Notes: generated by a model not told the origin, from the sequence alone. A stretch of DNA of 6,630 bases from Candidatus Aminicenantota bacterium (GCA_027062035.1 JAMOUL010000280.1:1-6630); one strand, 5' to 3'; shown: positions 1-6,589, counted from the first letter of the stretch. Translations and numbers: made by a program.

Positions 1-669
1 CCCTCTTAATGTTGCATAGAGAGGTTTTACATCCTTCACTTCCTGAATTTCCAGTCCCCGGGCCTCCACAGGAAAAAGCTTTACTCTTCTACCTCTTTTC
101 CCGGGGACCATGGTCATCTTTTCCCATGTTAATATTCTCATTCTTAGGGAGGGCAAAAGGATATATTTTCCTGTTTCTAAATTAACCTTCTTACCGGGCT
201 TTATCGTTTTAAAAGTGCATCCAGACCCCATAAGTGCTTTAAGGCAGGAAACAAAGCTCAGTTTATTTCCCTCTCTCCTCAGAATTACCACAGGACCCCT
301 GCATCCGGTTTTTTGAAGGAGTTCTGGCGAAAGTTTTACCACGAGGTCGTTGCCACTTGCTCCTATTTTCCATGATTTTCCTTTGAGTTCTGAGATAGAC
401 CTTCGGAATACTGTCCTGTATGGAGCTGGGACTGTTTTAATGCAAAAACACTTCTTTCCAGCGGAGAAACATAAATTGGGCTCAAGCTTTTTGCTTCCAT
501 TAAGGAAGAATCCTGTTTCATTCCAGAGAATAAAAAATTCCCTTCCAGGGTTTTCCATGAATTGCACATAGCCGGGATTTTTCTGTACCTGCAGGACAAA
601 TCTTAAAAAAGCCGGGAGCAGGAGAATTGCCAGAGCCAGAAAGAGCGCGATATTAAACTTTCTACTCAT
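1..669 (-). CDS. membrane-anchored protein, 5' part of gene (penicillin-binding-protein position), runs off the left edge
   Basis: Reading from ATG at 669, the frame is open for 223 codons to base 1 without a stop, so the gene is cut by the window edge. Residues 1-4 (MSRK) are followed by one hydrophobic segment at about 6-26, then a non-hydrophobic region. This is a signal anchor with the rest probably outside the membrane. The visible ectodomain is predicted beta-rich and has six cysteines (67, 74, 76, 123, 142, 151), whereas the SEDS protein upstream has none. The start overlaps the end of the SEDS gene by 8 nt and has a strong Shine-Dalgarno, so it is the third gene of the operon. SEDS glycosyltransferases are usually paired with a class B penicillin-binding protein that has exactly this N-terminal anchor, so that is the likeliest identity. 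The transpeptidase motifs (SxxK, SxN, KTG) would lie beyond the edge and none is visible. It could instead be another secreted or anchored wall protein. The coding call is firm; the function is inferred from position. Confidence 0.8.
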   Translation of the reverse strand, partial: MSRKFNIALFLALAILLLPAFLRFVLQVQKNPGYVQFMENPGREFFILWNETGFFLNGSKKLEPNLCFSAGKKCFCIKTVPAPYRTVFRRSISELKGKSWKIGASGNDLVVKLSPELLQKTGCRGPVVILRREGNKLSFVSCLKALMGSGCTFKTIKPGKKVNLETGKYILLPSLRMRILTWEKMTMVPGKRGRRVKLFPVEARGLEIQEVKDVKPLYATLRG

Positions 670-3121
670 GTTCCCTTCCTCCCATGAGATAAACCATTAA
701 GAGGTAATAGGGAACGGTAAAGAACAGAAGATTTGAATTTGCTTTGGATATGAAAGGAAATGGCTGGCCCATTACGGGAAGAAGTCCTGTCATTATGAGA
801 AAGGGAACGGCTGCCTGTGACATAAAGAGAATAGTGGAAAAGAAAAGGGCATAGAAATTCCATCTCTTTTCATATGTGAATAATTGAAAATTCCTTCCAT
901 GTTTTATCAACAGAGCAGTGGGGACAAGGAGCGTGAGGAATAAAAGGCTTATCCCCGCAATCCCGAAGTTTGCTGAGAAAAGAGCCAGAGGAAAATCAAA
1001 TTGAACAAGAGGAACAAAATGCGCCAGTTTAAAAGCAGATGGGAAATTGCCAGAAAAACCGCCCTCACGGAATAGCCAGAATGCACGGATAAATTGCTCC
1101 GAATAATCTGTAAAAACCCCGGGATGGACCCATGCCATTATCCTTAAAGCCACATCCCGGGGAAAGAGGAGGTGAATTGAGAGATATGCACCAATTACTG
1201 CTGCAATGATGAATACCCCTAATGCAAGTAGTTTTTTCCCTGGATTTCCCTTGAGGAGAATAAAATGTATGGCCAGTACAGGAGCAAATATAATAAGTGG
1301 TGAGAAGTCTCCTATGGTAAAAATAAGAAATACAAAGGGAATAAAGGTAAGGAAGTATGGAAGCCAGAAGGGAAAAACAAATTTGTTTTCTTCAGCACGG
1401 AACAACCAATCAGCCAGGTAAATTGCAAGTAATATTTTCCCTGCTTCAAAGAGTTGAAAGGAAAAACCGGAGGTCTTTATGCCCGTTTCCGATCCAAGAA
1501 TAAATTGAAGGGCAATGAGAACGAGAGAGGTGAGAAAAAGAAAGTCAACCCGGAGAAATTTTCTGGATACAGGTTTGCTTATCAGCTCAAAAATATTTTC
1601 TGGCTTTCCTTTGCGGGTTTCGTACAAGAATAAATTTATCCGTTCCTTTATGGTTAGTCCTCCGGTAAAGAGATTTCTGAGGGCGCCCGGACCGTTAAGT
1701 GTGAAAAATAATCCTCCGGAGATTAAAAGAAGTGCAGGTATGTATCCGTATTTTATATAGGATTTAAAATTAAAATAGAAGGCGGAGTTAAAAAGGGATG
1801 CAGCAAGGAAGAACTCCATGGAAATTATCAACATAAAATAAAAATTGGATATTAAAATCAATCTGTAAGGTTCTCGGCGTATGTATATTAAAACAAGAGA
1901 AAGGGCAAAGAACAAAAATCCGGATAGCAGGTATTTTATCCCTGAAATTATCAGTGGATGCGCAGCCGTTGAAAGTACAAGCCTTCCTCCCTTTCCTTCA
2001 ATTAACACGTTTTTTTTATGACCGGGAAATACCGGCGAAAAACTTTCAGGGAAGGGAATGGTTAAATGGTGGAACTCAATGAGGAATGTATCTCCGTAGG
2101 TTATCATTGAGGGCTTTGCGTTTATTCCTTCAACAGAAAGGGGATAGAGGGTTATATGTGAAGGCAATATAGTAATTTTGTAGCTGGTACGGCCTATAAC
2201 CAGATGGTGGGTACCATAAGCATAGGTTTTTGAAAATGATAATCTCTTTTTGCCTTCGTATGCCCTTATATTTACAGTTCCCTTTTTTAAAAAGGGAAGA
2301 ACGATCATAAAAATTAAAATGGAAGAAATTATAAATCGGTGCTTTCCCTTCTCAAATATCAGGAATAAACCAAGTAACAGTCCCGGTATCCACAATGGAA
2401 CCATAAATATAATGCCCGAAAGGATTAGTATATTTAAAATAAAACTCCAAAGAGAAATATTTTTGCTCAAATAAAAATAAATTATTAAAATTCCAGCGAG
2501 AATTAAAAGTATCAATTCAAGTAAATAAAGATTTAGAAAAAAGAAGGAGGGGGGAGAATACGAAAAGACAAGATTTAAATTCTGTTTTTTAATAACTTTT
2601 TTTGAGTTTAAAATAAAATTTTTCATATTTTTATGCCCGGCGAATTCAAACTCTATCTTTCTTGAAAAGGGTCCGGGAATATAAAATTTTAATATTTTCA
2701 GGTTGTTGTTTAAAATTTTAATCTTTTTTCCAGGGGACATACTGAGAATGTCCATTCCCTGACCATCAAAATCCACCCTTCTTCTGGGACTGACGTTTTC
2801 CAGCTGAAATCGGGTTTTACCAAAGTTTATTTCGAGATGTCTCTCATCAGCCAGGGGGTTAAAGAGAACCACCTGGCTTTTTTCTCCTGAATTGCCAATG
2901 TAAACTCTGCTTTTTTCAGGGGAGTAAGTATATTCCTTTACCCATATGGGAAATTCCTTCCTGAAACCATTCATTATTGCCAGTAAGAGAACCAGTGAGG
3001 TGGCAATCACCAGCAGGGGAAGGAGATTTGAAGCTTTTCCTCTTCCCTTAAGGGAAATAACCGAAATGAAGAGAAATGCCGTCCACAGACCGAAGAATAT
3101 GTAGATTATTGTGTTTCCCAT
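662..3121 (-). CDS. large FtsW/RodA/SpoVE (SEDS) family membrane protein with extra N-terminal beta domains
   Basis: This is an 819-residue polytopic protein, about twice the usual SEDS length of around 400. SEDS proteins polymerise glycan strands from lipid II in the cytoplasmic membrane. The C-terminal half (about 420-815) carries family marks: FQLFEAGK at 556-562 in place of FQPSExxK, GD at 604-605 for the PDxGT region, R660 with HP at 666-667, GGFSG at 687-691, VPLVQFDF at 703-710 for the LPxxHTDF segment, TGLLP at 778-782 and PFPFIS at 787-792. The N-terminal half has membrane segments at about 5-22, 33-51, 195-217, 223-252 and 262-278. Between these are two beta-rich soluble stretches (about 70-150 and 295-385). 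The first has an FHA-like pattern (YIG at 74-76, RH at 94-95, a final strand at 142-147). The ATG follows the FHA gene's stop by 1 nt, with a weak AGGG 4 nt upstream. No cysteine is present. SEDS membership is secure; whether it acts in elongation, division or another process cannot be told. Confidence 0.87.
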   Translation of the reverse strand: MGNTIIYIFFGLWTAFLFISVISLKGRGKASNLLPLLVIATSLVLLLAIMNGFRKEFPIWVKEYTYSPEKSRVYIGNSGEKSQVVLFNPLADERHLEINFGKTRFQLENVSPRRRVDFDGQGMDILSMSPGKKIKILNNNLKILKFYIPGPFSRKIEFEFAGHKNMKNFILNSKKVIKKQNLNLVFSYSPPSFFFLNLYLLELILLILAGILIIYFYLSKNISLWSFILNILILSGIIFMVPLWIPGLLLGLFLIFEKGKHRFIISSILIFMIVLPFLKKGTVNIRAYEGKKRLSFSKTYAYGTHHLVIGRTSYKITILPSHITLYPLSVEGINAKPSMITYGDTFLIEFHHLTIPFPESFSPVFPGHKKNVLIEGKGGRLVLSTAAHPLIISGIKYLLSGFLFFALSLVLIYIRREPYRLILISNFYFMLIISMEFFLAASLFNSAFYFNFKSYIKYGYIPALLLISGGLFFTLNGPGALRNLFTGGLTIKERINLFLYETRKGKPENIFELISKPVSRKFLRVDFLFLTSLVLIALQFILGSETGIKTSGFSFQLFEAGKILLAIYLADWLFRAEENKFVFPFWLPYFLTFIPFVFLIFTIGDFSPLIIFAPVLAIHFILLKGNPGKKLLALGVFIIAAVIGAYLSIHLLFPRDVALRIMAWVHPGVFTDYSEQFIRAFWLFREGGFSGNFPSAFKLAHFVPLVQFDFPLALFSANFGIAGISLLFLTLLVPTALLIKHGRNFQLFTYEKRWNFYALFFSTILFMSQAAVPFLIMTGLLPVMGQPFPFISKANSNLLFFTVPYYLLMVYLMGGREHE
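678..683 (-). promoter_or_regulatory. Shine-Dalgarno (GGGAGG) for the edge-truncated third gene
   Basis: GGGAGG lies 8 nt upstream of the ATG at 669. It sits inside the last codons of the SEDS gene, where it encodes part of the C-terminal GGRE. It supports the start at 669, which overlaps the upstream stop codon (ATGAGTAG), and suggests translational coupling of the two membrane proteins. Confidence 0.7.
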
Positions 3122-3122
3122 T

Positions 3123-4706
3123 CTACCCTGAGATTGAAAAGATTGAATTCCCTATAAGAATCCTATCCCCTGGTAATAAAGAAGAAAAGGCTGGCTTCAT
3201 TCCTCTAATACTCAACCTTTGAAGGAGGTCCTCAAGATTGGTATAAGCTCCCTGGATTTCAGGAACGATGGAATAGATTTCCTTTCCTCCAGGTGCCGGT
3301 GGAATGGTTAATATTTTATCCTGTCTGAATATGTAAACATCAAAATGAGCTGAGATGTTAATAACCCACAATTTGCCCCCTTCCCTTAATATCATGGCGT
3401 GGAACCTGGAGACATGAATGTTCCTGAAGTCTTCAGCTTCTCCAGAGGGAAGTTTTATGGTGTTTCTCGGGTCTCTTCCCAGAAGTGTAAGGTCTTTCCT
3501 CAGGTAGAATTCCCTTTTCTGGGGAATTTCTACTTCGAACAGGAAATACCTGTTGTTTCTTTCCCATAGCTTTTCGCAAAAATTATCCGTGGATACCCTG
3601 TAGTTCAGAGCCCCTACCTGAAAATTCATTCCGATTTTTTCGAAGGGGGAGAATTCCCTCCTGTTAATTTTAATCCTGTTGCCATCCACGTGAATTTTCA
3701 GACAGATGACGAGTCTGGTATCCAGAAGCTCTCCATCGGGACCAAGATAGACTTCATAGGATTTCACAGGACCGATTGGTTTTGGAAAAAGCACATAGGA
3801 AAGGTTCATATCTTCGGTTCTGAGGGAGAAATCCCGGTATATTGAGGGCGTTGGGTCTGAAAATCCTTCCTCCTCCGGAAGACCAAGGGTAACCTCTTTT
3901 AGAGGCTCAAGAATGCGGAAATTTACGGATACCGGAAATCTTACATTCCCTTTCTCGTAAACAATATCGTAAATGACAGTTTCCCTGAGTTCCCTCCTCT
4001 GGATGGAAAGCTTTAATTCTCTGCCGGGGAAAATTTCAAAATTCGTTCCCACTTCCTGAATATTAACAAGGTGAATTTCCTGGGAAGAGTATCTGAATTT
4101 AAGTGGTGCTCTGAGGTCTATTTTCATAAGATCCGGGATCCACAGGTTGTAAAACCATTCTTCCCCCATTACGAAATCCAGCTGTCCCCTTAATATTTTT
4201 GCCCGGACTTCCTTTTCGCCAGCTATAGCATTTACTTCTACAACGATTTCATCGGAGCTTCTATAAAGGAATGGAGCAATTATTAACACGAATTCTCCCG
4301 GAGAAAAATCATATGTGGAGTTAAGCTCAATTCCCTCCCCTTTGAAAATACTTATCAGTGCAGCTTCGCTGAAGATAGAAATTGAAATGGGATTAATTTT
4401 GAGTTCTGTGCCAAGTTTTTCAGTTATTTCCCTTATTTCTGTGGCGAGCTTTTCCTTTATAAATTCAGACCTTTCTGTCCATTTCTCATAGTCCTGCTGT
4501 TTTAAAATTAGAATAGCCCCTGCCCTCAGGAGCCCTGGTTTTACAAATTCCTTCTTTAGGTATTGAGCGAATTCTCCTCCTCTGCCACTTGAGATTATTT
4601 CCTCGGGAAAATCCGATGTTATTTTGAAATTTACCGGAACCCTGTATCTGGTTCCTGTTTCGAGATCACCCGAAAATTCCCTTTCCTTTCCCGAGAAAAA
4701 TATCAT
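3123..4706 (-). CDS. FHA-domain protein, FhaA-like architecture, first gene of the cell-wall operon
   Basis: This is a soluble 527-residue protein with no membrane segment. The C-terminus (about 400-527) is an FHA domain, a phosphothreonine-peptide reader: LLGRDP at 408-413, VSRFHA at 432-437 (the Ser, Arg and His are hallmark residues) and LLPGDRILIGNSIFSI at 510-525. The usual Asn-Gly turn is missing: NISAHFD at 450-456 stands in its place. About 45 residues are inserted at 464-508 before the LxxGD strand. Residues about 15-112 alternate a beta strand, a helix and the stretch VKPGLLRAGAILILKQQDYE. They resemble the N-terminal domain of actinobacterial FhaA (DUF3662), though this match is by eye and moderate. 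Residues about 115-395 are predicted beta-rich and unrecognised. The ATG at 4706 has no Shine-Dalgarno but lies 6 nt after a -10 box. The next gene is the SEDS protein, 1 nt away. The likely role is a phosphorylation-responsive regulator or scaffold for wall synthesis, inferred from the domain and context. Confidence 0.88.
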   Translation of the reverse strand: MIFFSGKEREFSGDLETGTRYRVPVNFKITSDFPEEIISSGRGGEFAQYLKKEFVKPGLLRAGAILILKQQDYEKWTERSEFIKEKLATEIREITEKLGTELKINPISISIFSEAALISIFKGEGIELNSTYDFSPGEFVLIIAPFLYRSSDEIVVEVNAIAGEKEVRAKILRGQLDFVMGEEWFYNLWIPDLMKIDLRAPLKFRYSSQEIHLVNIQEVGTNFEIFPGRELKLSIQRRELRETVIYDIVYEKGNVRFPVSVNFRILEPLKEVTLGLPEEEGFSDPTPSIYRDFSLRTEDMNLSYVLFPKPIGPVKSYEVYLGPDGELLDTRLVICLKIHVDGNRIKINRREFSPFEKIGMNFQVGALNYRVSTDNFCEKLWERNNRYFLFEVEIPQKREFYLRKDLTLLGRDPRNTIKLPSGEAEDFRNIHVSRFHAMILREGGKLWVINISAHFDVYIFRQDKILTIPPAPGGKEIYSIVPEIQGAYTNLEDLLQRLSIRGMKPAFSSLLPGDRILIGNSIFSISG

Positions 4707-4712
4707 GTTTTT

Positions 4713-4741
4713 ATGATAAAAGTGCCGATAGATTTAGTCAA
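4713..4741 (-). promoter_or_regulatory. sigma-70-type promoter of the FHA-SEDS operon
   Basis: On the minus strand a -35 TTGACT (4736-4741) and a -10 TATCAT (4713-4718) are separated by exactly 17 bp. Each hexamer matches the consensus at five of six bases. Only 6 nt (AAAAAC) separate the -10 from the ATG at 4706, so the transcript should begin at or within a base or two of the start codon. No other promoter is visible for the downstream genes, which have no spacers. Confidence 0.7.
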
Positions 4742-4748
4742 TAAATCT
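4730..4748. promoter_or_regulatory. 7-bp inverted repeat over the operon -35 box, candidate operator
   Basis: AGATTTA, a 5-nt spacer (GTCAA) and TAAATCT form a perfect dyad, and its centre is part of the -35 hexamer of the leftward promoter. A repressor bound here would block that promoter, while the rightward -35 (4761-4766) lies 12 bp outside. A second, weaker dyad, TATCAT-6 nt-ATGATA (4701-4718), spans the -10 and the start codon. Both are AT-rich and could be chance, so this is a candidate only. Confidence 0.35.
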
Positions 4749-4760
4749 CACAAAATCCTC

Positions 4761-4788
4761 TTGGAAAAATTCAAAGTAAAGCTATAAT
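4761..4788 (+). promoter_or_regulatory. sigma-70-type promoter of the CLC gene
   Basis: The -10 TATAAT (4783-4788) matches the consensus exactly. TTGGAA (4761-4766) is a four-of-six -35 with a 16-bp spacer. The GTG start at 4796 is 7 nt downstream of the -10, which is about where transcription should begin. No Shine-Dalgarno lies between them, so the mRNA is predicted to be leaderless or nearly so. Confidence 0.65.
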
Positions 4789-4795
4789 TATTTTT

Positions 4796-6541
4796 GTGAT
4801 TAAATTGCCCAAACTGACAAGGTTATTTATTTTTGCCATTCTTGTAGGAATTATCGCAGGATTTGGAGCTCTGCTCTTTGATTGGGTATTGAGGATAGCC
4901 GAGCACTTTCTTATGTTTAAAGCCATGGGATTTATTCCTCCAAAACCCGGGGGAGAGGGCAGTGTGAAATTTGTGCTTCCCAGGACAAAATGGCTTCTAC
5001 CGGTGATCCTTGGAATTGGGGGCTTAATAGCAGGTTTTTTGATATACACCTTTGCTCCTGAAACGGAAGGACACGGTACCGATAGTGCTATAGAAGCCTT
5101 CCACTTTAATAAGGGAAAAATTCGCTGGAGGGTTCCCATAATAAAGACTCTGGCCTCGGCAGTTACCATAGGTTCTGGTGGTTCTGCCGGAAGGGAGGGA
5201 CCCATAGCCCAGATTGGAGCGGGTTTTGGGTCCTTTCTTGCGGATATTTTTAAACTTCCCACGGATATGAGAAGAATTCTTGTGGTGGTGGGAATAGGTG
5301 CGGGTATAGGAAGTATATTCAGAGCACCCTTCGGAGGAGCTCTTTTTGCAGTTGAAGTACTTTACACCCAGATGGACATTGAGATGGAATCCTTGATTCC
5401 AACCCTTGTGGGTTCGATTATAGGATTTTCCATTTTTGGCGCTCTGCACGGATGGAGGCCAATATTCAACACCTCAGGTTACCATTTCACCAATCCCGCC
5501 CATCTTTTGCTGTATTCAGCTCTGGGAGCCATCCTGGGATTATTGGTTCTTCCTTATGTGAGACTGTTTTATGGAACAAGGGACCTTTTCCAGAGGATTA
5601 AAATTCCCCGTGTCTTTAAACCGGCAATAGGCGGATTGATGCTTGGGGTTCTTGCCATATTTTTTCCTTACTGTATAGGAATAGGCTATGGCTGGATACA
5701 GCTGGCAATGGTGGGAGGATTATCCCTTGGAGTACTTGCCCTTTTGCCCTTTGCCAAAATGCTGGCTACGAGCCTCAGTATAAGCTCGGGTGGTTCAGGA
5801 GGCATCTTTGGTCCTACAATTGTAATTGGTGGCATACTTGGTGCTCTTTATTCCATATTTCTCAATAGCGCTTTCCCTTCCCTGAACCTACCGGTTGAAC
5901 CATTTGTAGTTGTGGGAATGGCAGGGTATATATCCTCCGTGGCCAAGGTTCCGCTGGCAGGACTCATAATGACCATGGAGATGACAGGAGGATATGGACT
6001 TATAGTTCCAGCACTTGCGGTTATCATCTTCGGTCTTCTAACCAGCGGAGAAACAACTATTTATGAGAAACAGGTGCCAAATAAACTATCTTCTCCGGCC
6101 CATGTGGGTGATTTTGTGGTTGATGTGCTGGAGGGATTAACCGTAAAAGATGCTATGCCGTACTGCAGTAAGGCAATATGGGTGGATGAGGGCACTCCTT
6201 TACCGAAGCTCCTCAATCTATTCTCCAATTCAAGGGCAGATGTCCTGTGCGTAAAGGATAATTCCACAGGAGAATACAAGGGAATAATTTCCCTTCACCA
6301 TGTAAGGGAGGTGATTTTACAGAGCGATGAACTTTTCCTTTCTCTTATCCTTGCCCATGACCTTATAACCCACACCAGGGAGGTCCTTGTAACCGAGGAT
6401 GAGAATTTAAGGGCGGTGCTTCAGAAGTTTACAGAGTTCGACCTTGACGAGCTTCCAATACAGGAAAATGGAGGGGACATAAGAAAAACCATTTCCAGAA
6501 ACTCCCTTCTCATTGCCTATTCAAAGGCCTTCGAAATTTAA
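4796..6541 (+). CDS. CLC-family chloride channel/transporter with C-terminal CBS domain pair
   Basis: This is a complete 581-residue CLC protein: an anion channel or anion/proton exchanger of the cytoplasmic membrane, working as a homodimer. The membrane domain (about 8-425) shows GHGTD at 92-96 (the GSGIP region, with His where Ser is usual), GREGP at 132-136 with the gating glutamate at E134, APFGG at 177-181 leading to E187-V188, GGSGGIFGP at 332-340 for the GIFAP motif, and Y423 as the probable counterpart of the pore tyrosine. The position of the 'proton glutamate' of exchangers is V188, as in vertebrate CLC channels. Residues about 446-507 and 518-579 form two CBS modules, cytosolic sensors that often bind adenine nucleotides. 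The start is GTG at 4796; it has no Shine-Dalgarno but fits the expected start of the first helix and the promoter spacing. The next in-frame Met (residue 40) would remove that helix. The gene diverges from the wall operon, and no functional link is apparent. Confidence 0.95.
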   Translation: MIKLPKLTRLFIFAILVGIIAGFGALLFDWVLRIAEHFLMFKAMGFIPPKPGGEGSVKFVLPRTKWLLPVILGIGGLIAGFLIYTFAPETEGHGTDSAIEAFHFNKGKIRWRVPIIKTLASAVTIGSGGSAGREGPIAQIGAGFGSFLADIFKLPTDMRRILVVVGIGAGIGSIFRAPFGGALFAVEVLYTQMDIEMESLIPTLVGSIIGFSIFGALHGWRPIFNTSGYHFTNPAHLLLYSALGAILGLLVLPYVRLFYGTRDLFQRIKIPRVFKPAIGGLMLGVLAIFFPYCIGIGYGWIQLAMVGGLSLGVLALLPFAKMLATSLSISSGGSGGIFGPTIVIGGILGALYSIFLNSAFPSLNLPVEPFVVVGMAGYISSVAKVPLAGLIMTMEMTGGYGLIVPALAVIIFGLLTSGETTIYEKQVPNKLSSPAHVGDFVVDVLEGLTVKDAMPYCSKAIWVDEGTPLPKLLNLFSNSRADVLCVKDNSTGEYKGIISLHHVREVILQSDELFLSLILAHDLITHTREVLVTEDENLRAVLQKFTEFDLDELPIQENGGDIRKTISRNSLLIAYSKAFEI

Positions 6542-6542
6542 T

Positions 6543-6589
6543 CACTGTGTTTACGTATGCGCGCTTGCGAGTAAACGCAATACGCAGTG
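6543..6589. repeat. overlapping inverted repeats after the CLC gene, possible terminator or element end
   Basis: Starting 2 nt after the CLC stop, two mutually exclusive stems can form. The first pairs 6546-6554 with 6571-6579 (TGTGTTTAC with GTAAACGCA: nine pairs, one of them G-T) and has a further CGC/GCG pairing inside its loop at 6560-6562 and 6567-6569. The second pairs 6543-6550 with 6582-6589 (CACTGTGT with ATACGCAGTG less its first two bases: eight pairs, one G-T). No T-run follows, so it is not a classic intrinsic terminator, although its position suits one. Confidence 0.5.

Noticed and set aside
110..571. Two plus-strand frames (110-316 and 350-571)
   Set aside because: They are antisense to the truncated operon gene, have no convincing ribosome site and no recognisable protein features.
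363..599. 78-codon minus-strand frame in the left part of the window
   Set aside because: It lies in a different frame from the 223-codon open frame that starts at 669. That frame has a Shine-Dalgarno, a membrane anchor and operon context, so this one is a shadow.
4771..5449. Minus-strand frames of 163 and 141 codons antisense to the CLC gene
   Set aside because: Their composition (Pro/Ile-rich and Ser/Lys/Tyr-rich strings) is typical of antisense shadows, while the plus-strand frame carries clear CLC motifs.
6543..6589. Classic rho-independent terminator for the CLC gene
   Set aside because: The stems are interrupted, the first loop is long, and no T-run follows on either strand.
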